Source of the DNA: Heterotrichella gracilis
Lineage: Eukaryota > Sar > Xanthophyceae > Tribonematales > Xanthonemataceae
Assembly: GCA_032358255.1 (NCBI GenBank)
Contig: JAULBX010001114.1
Span: 1-64,000, forward strand
DNA length: 64,000 bases
Direction: 5' to 3'
Numbering within the stretch: position 1 is the stretch's first letter; each line of letters opens with the position of its first letter. Shown here one piece after another: positions 47,401-58,390 of the stretch. Under the pieces are notes generated by a model. It was not told where the DNA came from. It searched no databases and was given only the letters and a program-made list of their open reading frames with translations. The position numbers and the translations under genes are program-made.

Positions 47401-50400
47401 TGAGCGCTGGACCAACGCCTGGTGGAGCCTGTCGACCCAAACTCCCAAGATGTGGATGTATCTTCACTTATGCAATGCAAAATATGTACAGTCGCAGCGG
47501 CCTGCGTGGTGGAGTTGTATATCAAGCGCTGTTTCCCCATTGCAGGGTGACAGGCCGCGGCTACATGGATGTGAACCGCATCAGCGGCTACATCCCAGGG
47601 AAGATGGTGTTCTTCCTGATGCAGGTGGGAATACTTGTACTGTCTGTGGGTGTTGCATTCCCCGGTCCGGCTAGTTAAATGCACGCAGGAGTGAGTGGAG
47701 GCAACCTGGGGCCAACGCATGTGACTGTTAACCCTGAAATGGTAGTGTTCCCTCCCCTGCTACTTGCTTCATGGCTTTCCCCTACCGGCAGGTGTGCAAG
47801 GTGGGCCTGACACGAGTGAGGAAGATTTGGATGACTCGCCACGGGGAGAGCGAGTACAACACTATGGAGAAGATAGGGGGGGATAGCCGGCTGAGTCCCA
47901 GGGGGGAGATATACTCAAAGCTGCTCCCTGAGCTGCTGGTCAGCAGGGTGCCCATGGTGCGCTGCCAAACCCTAAGCAAGGGTTAGGGTCATGTACCTGC
48001 AGGAACACTTGCCTGCGTGTCCTCGGCCGGAAGGGATCCATGCATCAGTGGCTACACGCCATGCATTCCTGTCCTTTGCAAATATGTACAGTGTATAAGT
48101 AGAATGTGATCCCACTACACAGTGTCCCCTTCTTCACACCCCACCCCTGTCCCCCTCTTGACTGCCTCACTCCATCTCCACCCTCTACTGGACTCCCGCC
48201 CCACCCCACACCACACCACACCACACCACACCACGCCACGCCACACCACACCACACCACACCACACCACACCACCTGACCCCATCCCACCCCACCTTGCA
48301 GACCCAGGACGGCTCCCTCGCCCCCGTGTCAGTGTGGACCTCCACCCTGCGCCGCACCATCCAGACCGCGCTCAACCTGCCCTTCCCCAAGCTGCGCTGG
48401 AAGGCGCTGGACGAGATTCAGGCGGGCATCATGGACGGCATGACCTACGAGCAGATCTCGCACACCATGCCGGACGAGTTTGCGCTGCGCAAGCAGGACA
48501 AGCTGCGCTACAGGTGCGGCGGAGGTTAGGGTTTGGGGTTTTTAGGGTTCTGTTATAAGCAGAGGTTGCACAATTCCTCCAAATTGGATTGTGGTGCGCA
48601 AGCAGGACAAGCTGCGCTACAGGTGCGGCCCAGAGGACCCTAAACTCTACACATGCATGAGCTGCTGTAAGGTGTGGTTTAGTCAGGGTTTGGGTTATGC
48701 GCTGGGCACGCAGGACAAGCTGCTGTTGGAATCCTGGTTGTTGGGGTGGAGATAAACCCGAACTAGATGTGGTGCAACTTGAAATCCCTACACCCTTGAC
48801 CCTACGCAGGGGCCCTGCTGGCAAGAGCTACATGATTGTGGTGCAGTATGAATATCCATTTTTGTGCATACACCTTGAGCAAACCCTACCGTCAACCCAT
48901 GCAGGTACCCCGCCGGCGAGAGCTACATGGATGTGGTGCAGCGCCTGGAGCCCGTGGTGATTGAGATGGAGCGCGAGAAGGAGTGCGTGTGCATCGTGGG
49001 CCACCAGGCCATCCTGCGGGTGCTGTACGGATACTTCACACTTACGCCGCTGGAGGTGCGCGCCGCGATGGAAACCCTAGCGCAGCTGCGGCCAAAACCC
49101 TAGCGCTGCCCTGTGCATCTGCGCAGCATGTTTCTGCTGAAACAGGGGGCATCTGTTTGGACCACCTGCCGCCCTTGCGGTTGTCCAGACCCTCCAATGA
49201 CCCGCCCGCAGCGGTTGTTCGCCAAGTGTGCATCCCTTGGTGTTTTGCACACCCTCTTCATCACCTTTTGGCTCCTGCTGTGTCCTCCCTGGTCAGTTGC
49301 TGACTTTACATACATCCCAGCACCTGGGCCAATAATCAGTCAGCATTGCACGGGCATCTGTCCTGGCACTGTTCATACCATGTCTTGATTTCTCGGTACC
49401 CCCTTGTTTTCCCTGTCCCATGACCCTCCCCTTGGTTCCTTGTGGTGCAGCAAATCCCGCGCCTGGAGATCCCCCTCCACACCCTCACCGAGCTCACCCC
49501 TCGGCCCGACGGCACCATGCACATCGAGCGCATCCCCATCGACGTGGACTCCGCGCTGGCGCAGGAGCAGGCCATGCACGCGTGAGTGGTGCATCCACAA
49601 TCATGTGCATGGTCAAAGTTTGAAATGAATTAACAATCACCCCCTCACCCTCCCCCCGCCTCTTACCAAAAAAAACTGAAGTATAATTTACGATATATTT
49701 CACTCCCAAGGCACATCACTCTTTAGTAAGCACGTAGATTTATACAAATGGATAAAATTATGAGCAATATCACAAATGCGGTGTGCAGTGAAATGATCGC
49801 ATGCATGTCTGCGCACCCATAGTCAGGCGCATGGTGAAATCCATGCGCAAAGGTACCCTGCGCCTGCAATTGGGCGCATGAGGGCATGCAGGATTGGGTG
49901 CATGCTGTGGCACCAGCAAACTGCAAGATGGCGCACAAATGTAAATGGCGGGGTGACCCATTTGCTGATGGTGGTGAAGGTTGGGTTGAGGTTGGATTGG
50001 CTTTGTGGTTGGACAGTGGCATTAATCATGGGCATGGTACACATGCACTAACACTGCATATATATGATGGCCGCGTGTGCACATTGCACAACTATAGGCA
50101 GTAGTGACGCCAGCCACCGGAATATAAATTGGCCATAAATAAGTGGAACAAAGAGTGCTTCAACCTGCACGAGGAAGTTGCACCGCCCACTGCTGTCGTG
50201 TGTGTTATAAGCAGTGCTTGCTAGTGAGACTCTGCGTACCCATCAGCGCAACTTCTGAAATACAACCGCTGCAATATACTCTCGCGTTGGCTTAGACTTG
50301 CACATAGCAGCAGTTCCCCTTGGGTTGATTGTTGCATCCACCTTGCACTGGCCCATTAAATGCCCCATGGCTTGAAGGCGAACATTGAGTATGTATGTGT

Positions 50401-51871
50401 CCACGAGCCACATGGCTCCCCTTAGCATGGGTCAGGATGCCACATGCCCTCCCCTGGGCCATTCTGACCCATGTGCACTTGCCAGGGGTGGTTGCCCAGT
50501 GCTGTGAAACGCCTCAAATCTGCAATAACCAGCCCGTGAGCTAGCAGCATGCGAGGAATTCAAAAGCTTATCCCTGCAGACAGTTTCCTCGCAATGCCGC
50601 TGTCTCCCTGTGCTGTGGCGTATTCCTGCCATCACGCGTCGCGTCCACATGGCCCACCACATCTGCCCACAAATACACCACTTGCGCATCGACACACTTT
50701 CTGCCCACCGACGCTCAATTTTGCCACCCACACTTACCACCCCACGAATTTGCAGCAGTCATGCGCCTGGCGCCACCAACGGGGATGCGGAGGGGGGGGC
50801 AGCCCCCTCCGCCAAATGTGTCACTTGGGAGGATCCCCTGTCTCGGGAGGTGGTTGATCGCGCCCTGTCAGGCGTGGTGGTGCTGCCCTCGGGGCTGGAG
50901 ACAAGGGGGGACTCTATGGATCTGAAGGAGGAGGGGGGTGGGGGAGCGGAGGTGGGCGGGGGCTGTGCGGGGGCAGGGGGCGCTGAAGATGCTGGTGGGG
51001 GTTTGGGCCCCGGGCAGGGTGCGGGCTGTGTGGAGCTGGAGACAGGGGAGGGGGACGTCCCGGACATGTGCGTAGAATGCGGGGGTTTGGAAGGGGCTAG
51101 CTACAGTAGTGGCTGACAGGGGTAGCTGGGGAGGTGCATCGATGGAGTGGGTGGGGGTGGGTATTGTGATGGTAGTTGGTGGTGATGGTTAGGGGGTGGT
51201 CTGCCCCACCCCACAGGCTGATTTGGGGGTTATGGAGCTGGGCCACATCCTTAGCACCTCTGCTGGTGAGATGTTCAGTCTGACTGCCTAGCTATCAATA
51301 GCCTTGGCAGATTCTGAACATGCCGCTGGTGGGAGGCGCACCCCACGTCCTCGCTCCCAGCCTCTAAGCCAGTGGCAGGGATTGGAGCTTGGCCCCTTGT
51401 GCAGCCGTGGTGCAGAACATGGGCAGCTGGTCACACGCTCCCAGTATGCAGCACGCGCCTTCACACCATGTGTTCCTCCCCTTGTTACATTACAAACCCT
51501 AAACCCTAAACAAAGGCTCTGAATATGTATCTGCGCCTTGACGCGTCGCGCGTTTCCTCCCCTGTATGTCTGACTGTATGTTTTCCCCCTTTTACAGGTT
51601 TGGCAGCATGGAGTCCCCCTCCCCCTCCCGAGCCATCACGGTGGAGTACTCCACCCCCCTCTCAATACCCCCCATGGGGAACAGCAGGGACAGGGAGGCG
51701 GGCAGCGTCAGCCCTGCGCAGCCAAGCGCGGAACCGTCGCCGCCAACCGTTTTCACCCTTGATGGGGACAACCCCGTGTTGGAAGCCAGCCAGCCCATGC
51801 CCATTCCTGCTGTCCCAGGGGTGCTGCCGGGGATGGCAAGCCACAGCGTGGCCTGGCCTGAGGAGGGATGA
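44417..51871 (+). CDS. 6-phosphofructo-2-kinase / fructose-2,6-bisphosphatase
   Basis: A bifunctional enzyme that makes and breaks fructose 2,6-bisphosphate, which regulates cytosolic glycolysis and gluconeogenesis. Exon 1 (44417-44504) starts MWEFWRSKASKKYKSRPG; a disordered second exon and NPVWDNMHLAPGMSPEASTH follow, with phases agreeing. The kinase domain has P-loop IIILVGLPGRGKTFLCNKLM, NVGLYRRKL, IFDATNSTEERR, FIESICNDP and the C-terminal RGYMDVNRISGYIPGKMVFF. The phosphatase domain has IWMTRHGESEYN with the catalytic His, STLRRTIQTA and CIVGHQAILRVLYGYF. The catalytic part ends near 49581 (SALAQEQAMHA). Phases allow two further exons (50759-51065 and 51600-51871) giving a Gly/Ala/Ser/Pro-rich tail after a 1.2-kb intron; the tail is probable, not certain. 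No starch-binding CBM20 module is seen at the N-terminus, unlike land-plant F2KP. Confidence 0.9.
46631..46655. repeat. Telomere-like CCCTAAA repeat in PFK-2/FBPase-2 intron
   Basis: CCCTAAACCCTAAACCCTCG follows CACCCTCACC in a C-rich intron end before the exon at about 46703. Confidence 0.8.
47155..47357 (+). repeat. Three tandem copies of an exon 3' end plus telomere-like tail
   Basis: The unit GAACCTGCACTACATCAAGC...GACATGTGCG, followed by GCAAACCCTAAACCCTGAA, occurs at 47155, 47222 and 47288 (period 67 then 66). The first copy is the true exon end and donor (exon ends 47184). The second copy is nearly perfect; the third has several changes, including one that makes an in-frame TAG. Each unit ends in CCCTAAA/CCCTGAA units. 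Confidence 0.92.
48195..48275. repeat. (CCACA)n microsatellite
   Basis: About fourteen CCACA/CCACG pentamers lie in the C-rich intron before the exon starting at 48302. On the minus strand it reads TGTGG repeats. Confidence 0.95.
48486..48629 (+). repeat. Perfect 35-bp duplication of an exon end with telomere-like DNA between
   Basis: TGCGCAAGCAGGACAAGCTG and the next 15 bases to GGTGCGGC at 48486-48520 include the exon end and donor. The stretch recurs without change at 48595-48629. Between them lies GGTTAGGGTTTGGGGTTTTT and AGGGTTC, a degenerate TTTAGGG array; after copy 2 comes ACCCTAAAC. A fragment (CAGGACAAGCTGCT) recurs at about 48711. Confidence 0.9.
48802..48848 (+). repeat. Decayed copy of the next exon's start in a PFK-2/FBPase-2 intron
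   Basis: CCTACGCAGGGGCCCTGCTG and the following GCAAGAGCTACATGATTGTG repeat the acceptor and first bases of the true exon at 48904 (GTACCCCGCCGGCGAGAGCT, then ACATGGATGTGGTGCAG), about 95 bases upstream of it, with scattered differences. Confidence 0.8.
51490..51512. repeat. Telomere-like CCCTAAA pair
   Basis: ACAAACCCTAAACCCTAAAC lies in the last intron before the terminal exon at about 51600. Confidence 0.8.
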
Positions 51872-53213
51872 GGGCTGGGTGCCATGTGGCGCCTCCCGGG
51901 TGTGAACTGCAAAGGCTTGGAGATGTGACCTGCGTTTTTATTCTTGCGCGCGCATGAATGCGGGATTAGGTAGCGGCCAGGGGCTAGAAACAAGCTAAGA
52001 GAGAGCGCCTCATGCGCCACTAGAGGCACCAGCTCATCCCCCCTGGCAACCAAGGGCAAACTAGCCCCTGGCTCTTAGTCTGTTTCCACAGATATTTTTG
52101 TACTACTGGGGGAGCATGGCAACGGCATCTGTGCCAGACTTTAGCCGAGTAGTATGTGGTACTGCCAGAGCCTTTGCGTGGGGCACATTCAAAGTTTGCG
52201 CATGCACCTGGTGCAGCGGCTGGTGTGGTCAGTGACAGTAGTAAAACATGGGGCTGCACCCAAATTGGATGTGTTTATTCGAGACCAGTCCTTTGCAACT
52301 TTAAGGGGACATGTGGGACATGGCAGTATTAGTGTGGCACAACTTGTAGGGCGCAACCGGTATTAGCTAAATGATCTGGCCAACCGCGTTTGCAGTGCAG
52401 GTTAAGGCTGTACACGTCAATCAGTTTGAGCAGCTGCTAGCTTGTTAGATGTGGGCATTAGGCACTGCACACAAGCTTATTGCGAGCAACTAGTTTTCTG
52501 GATTTCATATATTTTACAGTAATACAGCCCGGGCCCTATATTTACTAGATAAAGAAAATAAAATGAGAGATTCCTTTGTCAAAACAGTGATTCAAAAAAG
52601 ACCAGTTATAAATAATGAAAAATTCATAACAAATACTGTTCTGTCAGGCCCTGGGCAGACAATCCTGTCAGGGCAGACAATTCTGATGTCCCATTAAATG
52701 CCAGACTGTGACTTGATTCCAAAGGCATGCAGGCAATGCTATTTCGAACTTCCAATACTCCTCTGTAGAACCTATAATTTGTGACTCCGCCTCCGTCCCC
52801 TTTCTTTCATTATAAGACTTTCTGACAACTTCAATATGATTTGAACTGGACAGGGCGCTTATCAACTTTGGTACAAGAGGCGGGAATAACCATTGCCAGG
52901 GCGGGGGTGTCATTGAAGCCAACAGCACAAAATCCAGGCCAGAAAGGAATCATGCGCCAAAAACATCAAAAAAAATCAGTGAGCTTTCTGAATTTCAGCT
53001 TTCAAAGCTGAATCAGTGACACATGGCTCATGCGCACTGCCGACATCACGGGTATCAACTGCCTGGCAATGTCTACCCTGGTTCATAGCTCTGCCTCTTC
53101 AGGCCAAACATGCACAATCCCAGTCGGCCGCCAGCTGCATTGCAAACCACATCCTCCGGTGCACCGCACATGCATGAGACACCTGTAGCATGATCAGCGC
53201 TGGCAAGGTCCCA
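51872..53213. other. Convergent intergenic region
   Basis: I see no gene. An imperfect direct repeat, GGGCAGACAATCCTGTCAGG then GGGCAGACAATTCTG, lies at about 52656-52684. An A/T-rich tract covers 52500-52640. It separates the PFK-2/FBPase-2 and glycosyltransferase 3' ends. Confidence 0.5.
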
Positions 53214-54484
53214 CTACTTGGGGATTCGCAGCTGTCGCTGGCTGCACGTCATGGTCCCCCCCTTGTGGCTGATCGCAATGTACCAGGGGTAATGTGTCAG
53301 GTAGGCCACTGCACTGTAGGTACTGCCTTGGCTGCCTATCAGTACCTTTGTGCTGGATAGCAACATCAGGTCTGCTGCTGCATCACGCAGGCTGTCGAGG
53401 TCAGCTCGGGCCGCTTTTGCAGAGGCCAGGTACGTCTTGTTGGTGCTGTGGACCACACCGAGTGGGAACGCCTCCTGCACCACCTCGAGGGCTTGCAGGG
53501 ATTCGGTGGCCACATAGAAGCGCAGCTCCTTCTTGGCAATTTGAACACCTGCCGGGCTGCAGTGCTGGAACCCCACGGTGCGCATCGCCTTGACAAAGCT
53601 ACTCACGGGGTAGATTGTGTCCAGCGCTTGCGTGGAGTTGCCAGCCCTGCGGCTGTGCTTCCTGTTTTTCTTCAATGTGATCTCTAGCCTGTCCCCGTGC
53701 CGGATGTGCACGCCAACCCAGTCGTGCTTCTCCCACTCGGTTGCCCTCTTGAAGGTGTCTATGCGGTGCTGCACAGCCTTGGCGGGTGTGAGGGCTTGGA
53801 AGAACCACTGGCTGGAGGTGGGCCATGGTTCTAGGTAGAACCCCACCGCCCCTCCGTTGATGCACACCACGTCCTTGCCATCGATGGTTGTCCAGTTGAG
53901 CGAGGAGAGCACCTCTGAGAGTGTGTAGGGGTGCTGGTGGTGGGCCGCGTTGTTTATCACGCACGCCTTGGGGAAGTTGCCCAGTGTGAAGTCTGGGTAC
54001 TGGTACAGCTCATCCCACGATGCATTGCAGTGGTCCTCCACGCGTGGCCAGTGGACCACAAAGTTGGCGTTCATCAGCTTCGCCAGGGTGGCAGCTGAGG
54101 CAATGGATCGCAGCCGGTTGCCGAGGCCTGCAATACAGGAAAGGGTTTTCTCATCACAAGCATGATACTGCCGGGATATACTTGCAGGTGTGTAGGTCAA
54201 TGCGCCGTGCATACACAACATACTGGACTGGAAAGGCTCCTCAAGCCCACCGCACCATGCTGTGTACTGGTAGTACTGCACATAGAGTTCAACGCCCAAT
54301 GTTCACGCAAACATACACCATAGTACAGGTTTTAGAAGCCAACTGACATACCGTGCCCTGTTCCAAAGTGGACTGTTGTTGTCCTGGACGCGAGCTGTCC
54401 CCACTGATATTGCTGTGCAGATGCCAGGGTGGCAGACCATAGCAGCGTGCTGAGCCAGGTGCAAACCAAAGGGTTGGACACCAT
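53214..54484 (-). CDS. Secretory GT-B fucosyltransferase-like glycosyltransferase (348 aa)
   Basis: Two exons, 54484-54352 and 54127-53214, join in phase 1 to give 348 residues. The N-terminus is a textbook signal peptide (PLVCTWLSTLLWSATLASA, cut before QQYQWG). The enzyme body shows GHGLGNRLRSIASAATLAKL with the donor-binding GLGNRLR, ANFVVHWPRVEDHCNASWDE, the acceptor-side VGVHIRHGDR, and near the C-terminus LIGSQGSTYSAVAYLTHYP. This arrangement (GxGNRL, HxRxGD, GSxxSTxS) is that of the NodZ/O-fucosyltransferase GT-B superfamily. Sequons at NASW, NSTQ and NKTY fit a lumenal fold. Donor and acceptor are unknown; a cell-wall or glycoprotein fucosyltransferase is likely. Confidence 0.85.
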
Positions 54485-56799
54485 CAGAAAGGGTGCCGTT
54501 CAGAGTTGAAAGCCAGACGAATTGCACGTTACTGTTGAAGCGGCCTTTGCATTTTGAACAGCTTCAACATACGAAACCTCCATAATGACCTGTGGGGCAT
54601 TCAAGGGTTGATCAGCAACGCACTGGCAACAGCTTGCCTTTGCAATAGACGTTGCAGGTAAAGTACTGGTTGCACATCGTGCAGTGTGCTCTGATCAGCC
54701 CGCAGCTGCCTGAGATTGTACGAGTGGTGGGCAAGGTCCAGCCCTTTCTCAATCTGGCTAGTTTTGCATTTGTGCGCAAGGGCGTACTCGGGTGCTACCC
54801 TCTGACCTAGATGGGTCCTACCCTCTATATACCTGGCGGGCCTTCTTCCGCTACGTTGAATGTCCCGCCTGCTGCCCACACCCTAAATCGATCGTAGCTT
54901 GCACTTGCAAGTTGTAGGGAGTGTACATCTTCCTCGATCTGAAGAACTCATGCGCGCATGCAGTGCATGCATGCATGCATACGAAAGACGCTTCCTCGTA
55001 CTTCCTCTCCTCCCAACCCGTGTGCCACCCCCACATACCTCTTTTCTCCTCAACCCAATTAATTCGACATCGTGGCCGGCTTCGAAACATGCCGGACTGT
55101 GAAGTTCAGCAGAACATCCAGGTTAAACGCTGCGGCGGCTGCCCCACCCAGCTCAGCCTTGGCAGGCCCTGAACTTATGGCTGAAGCGCTTTTAAGTGTG
55201 TCAAAATCAAATCAGGGCAGCCCATGTGGCCCTGGGTGTCCCGACACCCCCAATTTCTCCTATGGAGGCACTTCTGGAACCTTGAAGGGCATCACCCTTT
55301 GGGGTTATTGCTCCAAGGCCAACTGCCTCCTGCCTGGTAGCACGTAGCAAACTATGCTACAGCAAAATGTTGGGTAGTCCTGGACATTATTGCACCCACA
55401 TCTCAAACCAGGCCTGGTTTTGGTTGCGGGAGCAGAAGGGCGCTCCACCATGCAGCAGGAAGCAGTCTTAGGTGGCTTTAACAAAGCAAATGGGTTGTAA
55501 CTGTAGGCCTGTCGGGGTGCACACAGCATATACATGCTCCTGCACTCCGTTTGTGCCCAATGGCAAACAATTGTGGTAGCCGTTAACCACGTTAGCCACA
55601 TTTTTCCCAGTTACATAATATGTAACGGCCTGAATATTATTCAGTCCGTTACAGGGCAAGTTACCAGCCTATCTTTGGGTCCTGGAGAGAATGCAAACAA
55701 AACAAGTCTTTGGACAATGTCTGCTAACGGCTCAGCAAGTCAACGTTGGCTGATATGGTACTGAGGCACACAAATGAAAGTGACCAATTCTCGGTGGGCA
55801 TGTAGTTGTAGCACAACTCAGTCCTTGGATCACCAGTGCGCAATGCCACGAGGTTTTAAGTCAGTGTATGTATTACAGTACTGGCCAGTGGTGTCTGTGG
55901 TCTGATTCCATGGTATCTGAATCCAGCTTGCTGAAATTTTATTTATGTAACATCGCGCAGCCAAATGTCACCACCATACTTGCCAGTGGTGATGCAAGTG
56001 CTAATTCTGGTCCACCACAAAGGAAAATAAATTGTACAGTGGCCACACCTACCTTTTGGTCCACTACAAGGACGTACATGCGTTGCGATTGGGTACATAG
56101 AGGAGTCAAAGCTGAATTGTTATTGTTGTTGCGTTTCTAAACACGCCATATCAGTACCCATTGTGTAGCAGTTCTTGTATGTCAATACTCTTGTGCTATG
56201 TGACTTGGCGCTTTGTGACCAAAGAATAAAACAAAGAATTATGTAGTGGACCAAACAAACGGCTTTATTTGTCCCACGTTCTAGACGTAGTGTTCCACTT
56301 GTGACACTAGTCCATGAACCCTAAGCGGAAGCCCACCAAAACTATCAATTTATTCAACACCCTACATCATGACTGACAAACTGATCACACTTGTGCTTGA
56401 GTCCCCTTGGAATTTGGGCTAGCGGCCTGGTGTGCAGAAGGCACTGAAAAAGCTATACAGTATAGGTATCCTGTCAAATGTACAACCCATCTCGAGCAAA
56501 AGCTGCGCTTGCAAGACAAATGTCTTGAGAGTTGAAGCCTAGTAAGCAGGTTGTGTTGAGGAACACAATTTTATTAAAAAGCAAGAGGTGGAAACCCACT
56601 CGAAAAACTTGATACACTGACATAAGTGGACCATGTGGCCAATTGGGACCCCCACCATGGTTGATCACTTGAAAAAGGACATGGAGCAGTCAACGTGACG
56701 GCTGCATCAAGCTGGAATTACTGGCAAAGGTAAGGTGGCTAAAAAAGCGTACATATCAGGGGCTCTTTCCCTCGCCTGTTGTGGCACAAGTCTGCCATG
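54485..56799. other. Long region with only weak coding signals
   Basis: A TGCATGCATGCATGCAT run is at 54964-54980. Three neighbouring plus-strand open segments (about 55072-55350, 55534-55764, 55868-56140) have near-protein-like composition, with Asn/Ser/Thr-rich stretches such as GENANKTSLWTMSANGS. I could not join them, and they match no family I know. A minus-strand TATATA box-like site is at about 54826-54834 upstream of the glycosyltransferase. Confidence 0.35.
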
Positions 56800-57456
56800 C
56801 TACGCGCTCGCGGCGGAGAGCGTCACCGCGGAAATAGTCAGGTTGGCGGACATGTGGAAGGTTTGGCCTTGAGCCATGTTTGCCAGCCACCTGCGCCTTG
56901 CCTCTTTCCCTTTCAACTTGCGCACTTTTCCTGTGCGCGTACAAGTGGGACAACCCGGCTTTATCGGTGTGGAAGTCGCGTTGCTTAGCACCTGCGACAT
57001 GGGGGGTGGGTGGGTGATCCAAGCGTGGCTATACATCGACCTAGGACTCTTCGAGATGATAGCAATTTGACAAGGAAAAAGGCAACGCGCAGTGGGCACA
57101 AAACGCAAGCGCAGGTGCACAGCTGTTCAACAACGCTGGAGGTTAGTAACATCGCAACCCATATGCTCATACTCTAGGATCTTGTGACGTCGTGCGGCGT
57201 GCCATACCTGAATTGATTCAGTCTCCTCGGTCGGCTTCAGTACTTGGTCGTATGCATCAGCAAGTTGCCTGTACTCGACGCCGCGCAGCGCTCGCCTGTG
57301 TGTGAGGCTTGCACCAGTCGCCCCACCAGTCACCGGCAGTGCGTCATGTGCATGCGTCCGCGAAACCGCATGCTGTACCAACCCCACAACTGCCAGAGAG
57401 AGGAGGGTAATTGAGGACAATTGAAAGAAGCGCTTACGGGCTGCTTGGACCTCCAT
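56800..57456 (-). CDS. Small single-pass membrane protein (146 aa)
   Basis: Exon 1 (57456-57208, 83 codons) and exon 2 (56991-56800, 63 codons plus TAG) join exactly in phase 0. The N-terminus is basic, then SSITLLSLAVVGLVQHAV, a signal anchor placing the rest in a lumen or intermembrane space. After a Gly/Thr-rich stretch comes RQLADAYDQVLKPTEETESI. Exon 2 carries a CxxC motif in KPGCPTCTRTGKVRKLKG and ends in SANLTISAVTLSAASA. The pre-exon ATG at 57519 would add 21 residues and weaken the anchor, so 57456 is preferred. I do not recognise the family. Confidence 0.65.
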
Positions 57457-58390
57457 GTCTATCAGGACCTGATTCAGGTGTGGGTGTGTGGGGTAGGAAG
57501 TGGGCCAGGGTGGGTGCACCGGGGGGCGTCACAATACAGTACTGGGATCGCGTCCGCGGAATGAGTTTGGGTGCAAAGAGTCCAACGCTAGGAGGTGGCC
57601 ACAATAGGTAGTTGGAGCACAAAGGCTCAACCGTTCACCGGCAGCACAATACTCAATCGTGCCAGCTGAAACAAGTGTGCCTGCGCAGCTAGGACACGTC
57701 CATGCCAGGACGAAATGGAAAGCCTAGCTATCAGCATACCACGAAAGGAAACCCCGTTGTATCAAACAAGAAAAAATCGGGAACGAACACTGACTCGGCT
57801 GTCAACACTGGTGCCTTTTCTTGTGCAGGCCGCCGCTATATAGCAACAGGTGAGCTAGGAAAGGCGAGTCGCTCCAGGCGATGTAGTCTGCCCGCAACGA
57901 TGCATCTGAGCCTCTCCTGCCCGCTTGTAGGCAAGATGACGTCGTTTATCTGCCTATCCGTACTGCTGAGCACAGTTTTTTCGTCAGCGAAATCTGAAGC
58001 CGCGTGATGGTGTGATCTGAATGACGTCACATTTGAGACAAATCCAGGTCCATTTTTGGTAAAATCAGAGATGTGATCATGCAGCTCTTCAACTCGAGTT
58101 CGAGCATTCAAAAAGCATTTAATGGCGTTGGATAAATGCATGCAGCGCATACTTGCTGAGCAAAGCGCACTTCCCCGCCTCATGCTAACAAAGAGGGGAA
58201 CCGGAACGACTCCAGGGTGTGCGTTGCACATCGCCAACGCATGCTCCCTTCACCACCAGGCGTTGCAGCTGCACCAAGGCGTGGAAACTACCCTTCGTTG
58301 TTGGCTGCAGCTTGTGAGAGTGTACCAAGGCAAAAGTGCTGGCTTTGAGCCGTTTTCTTGCAGCATCGTGCTGCGTCTCCCTTAGTGCTG
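57457..58390. promoter_or_regulatory. Divergent region upstream of serine decarboxylase
   Basis: It lies between the starts at 57456 (-) and 58391 (+). ATGCATGCAG is at 58136-58145. A plus-strand open segment at 57702-58007 contains a possible signal-like end (SFICLSVLLSTVFSS) but lacks any recognisable domain, so I leave it as a candidate only. Confidence 0.4.

Noticed and set aside
48106-48558. His/Pro/Thr repeat proteins on both strands
   Set aside because: These are translations of the CCACA microsatellite inside an intron of the PFK-2/FBPase-2 gene.
46631-51512. A chromosome end or telomere
   Set aside because: CCCTAAA units are short, degenerate and confined to introns of a normal gene, with coding exons on both sides, so they are interstitial.
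54601-54879. 92-residue minus-strand frame upstream of the glycosyltransferase
   Set aside because: The glycosyltransferase already has a complete signal peptide and start at 54484. This frame has no recognisable features.
55072-56140. Secreted protein gene on the plus strand
   Set aside because: Three open segments look mildly protein-like, but no splice path joins them and no motif is recognised.
57702-58007. 101-residue plus-strand frame with signal-like C-terminus
   Set aside because: It has no domain, contains a good internal acceptor (cttgtgcag), and may only be promoter or 5' UTR sequence.
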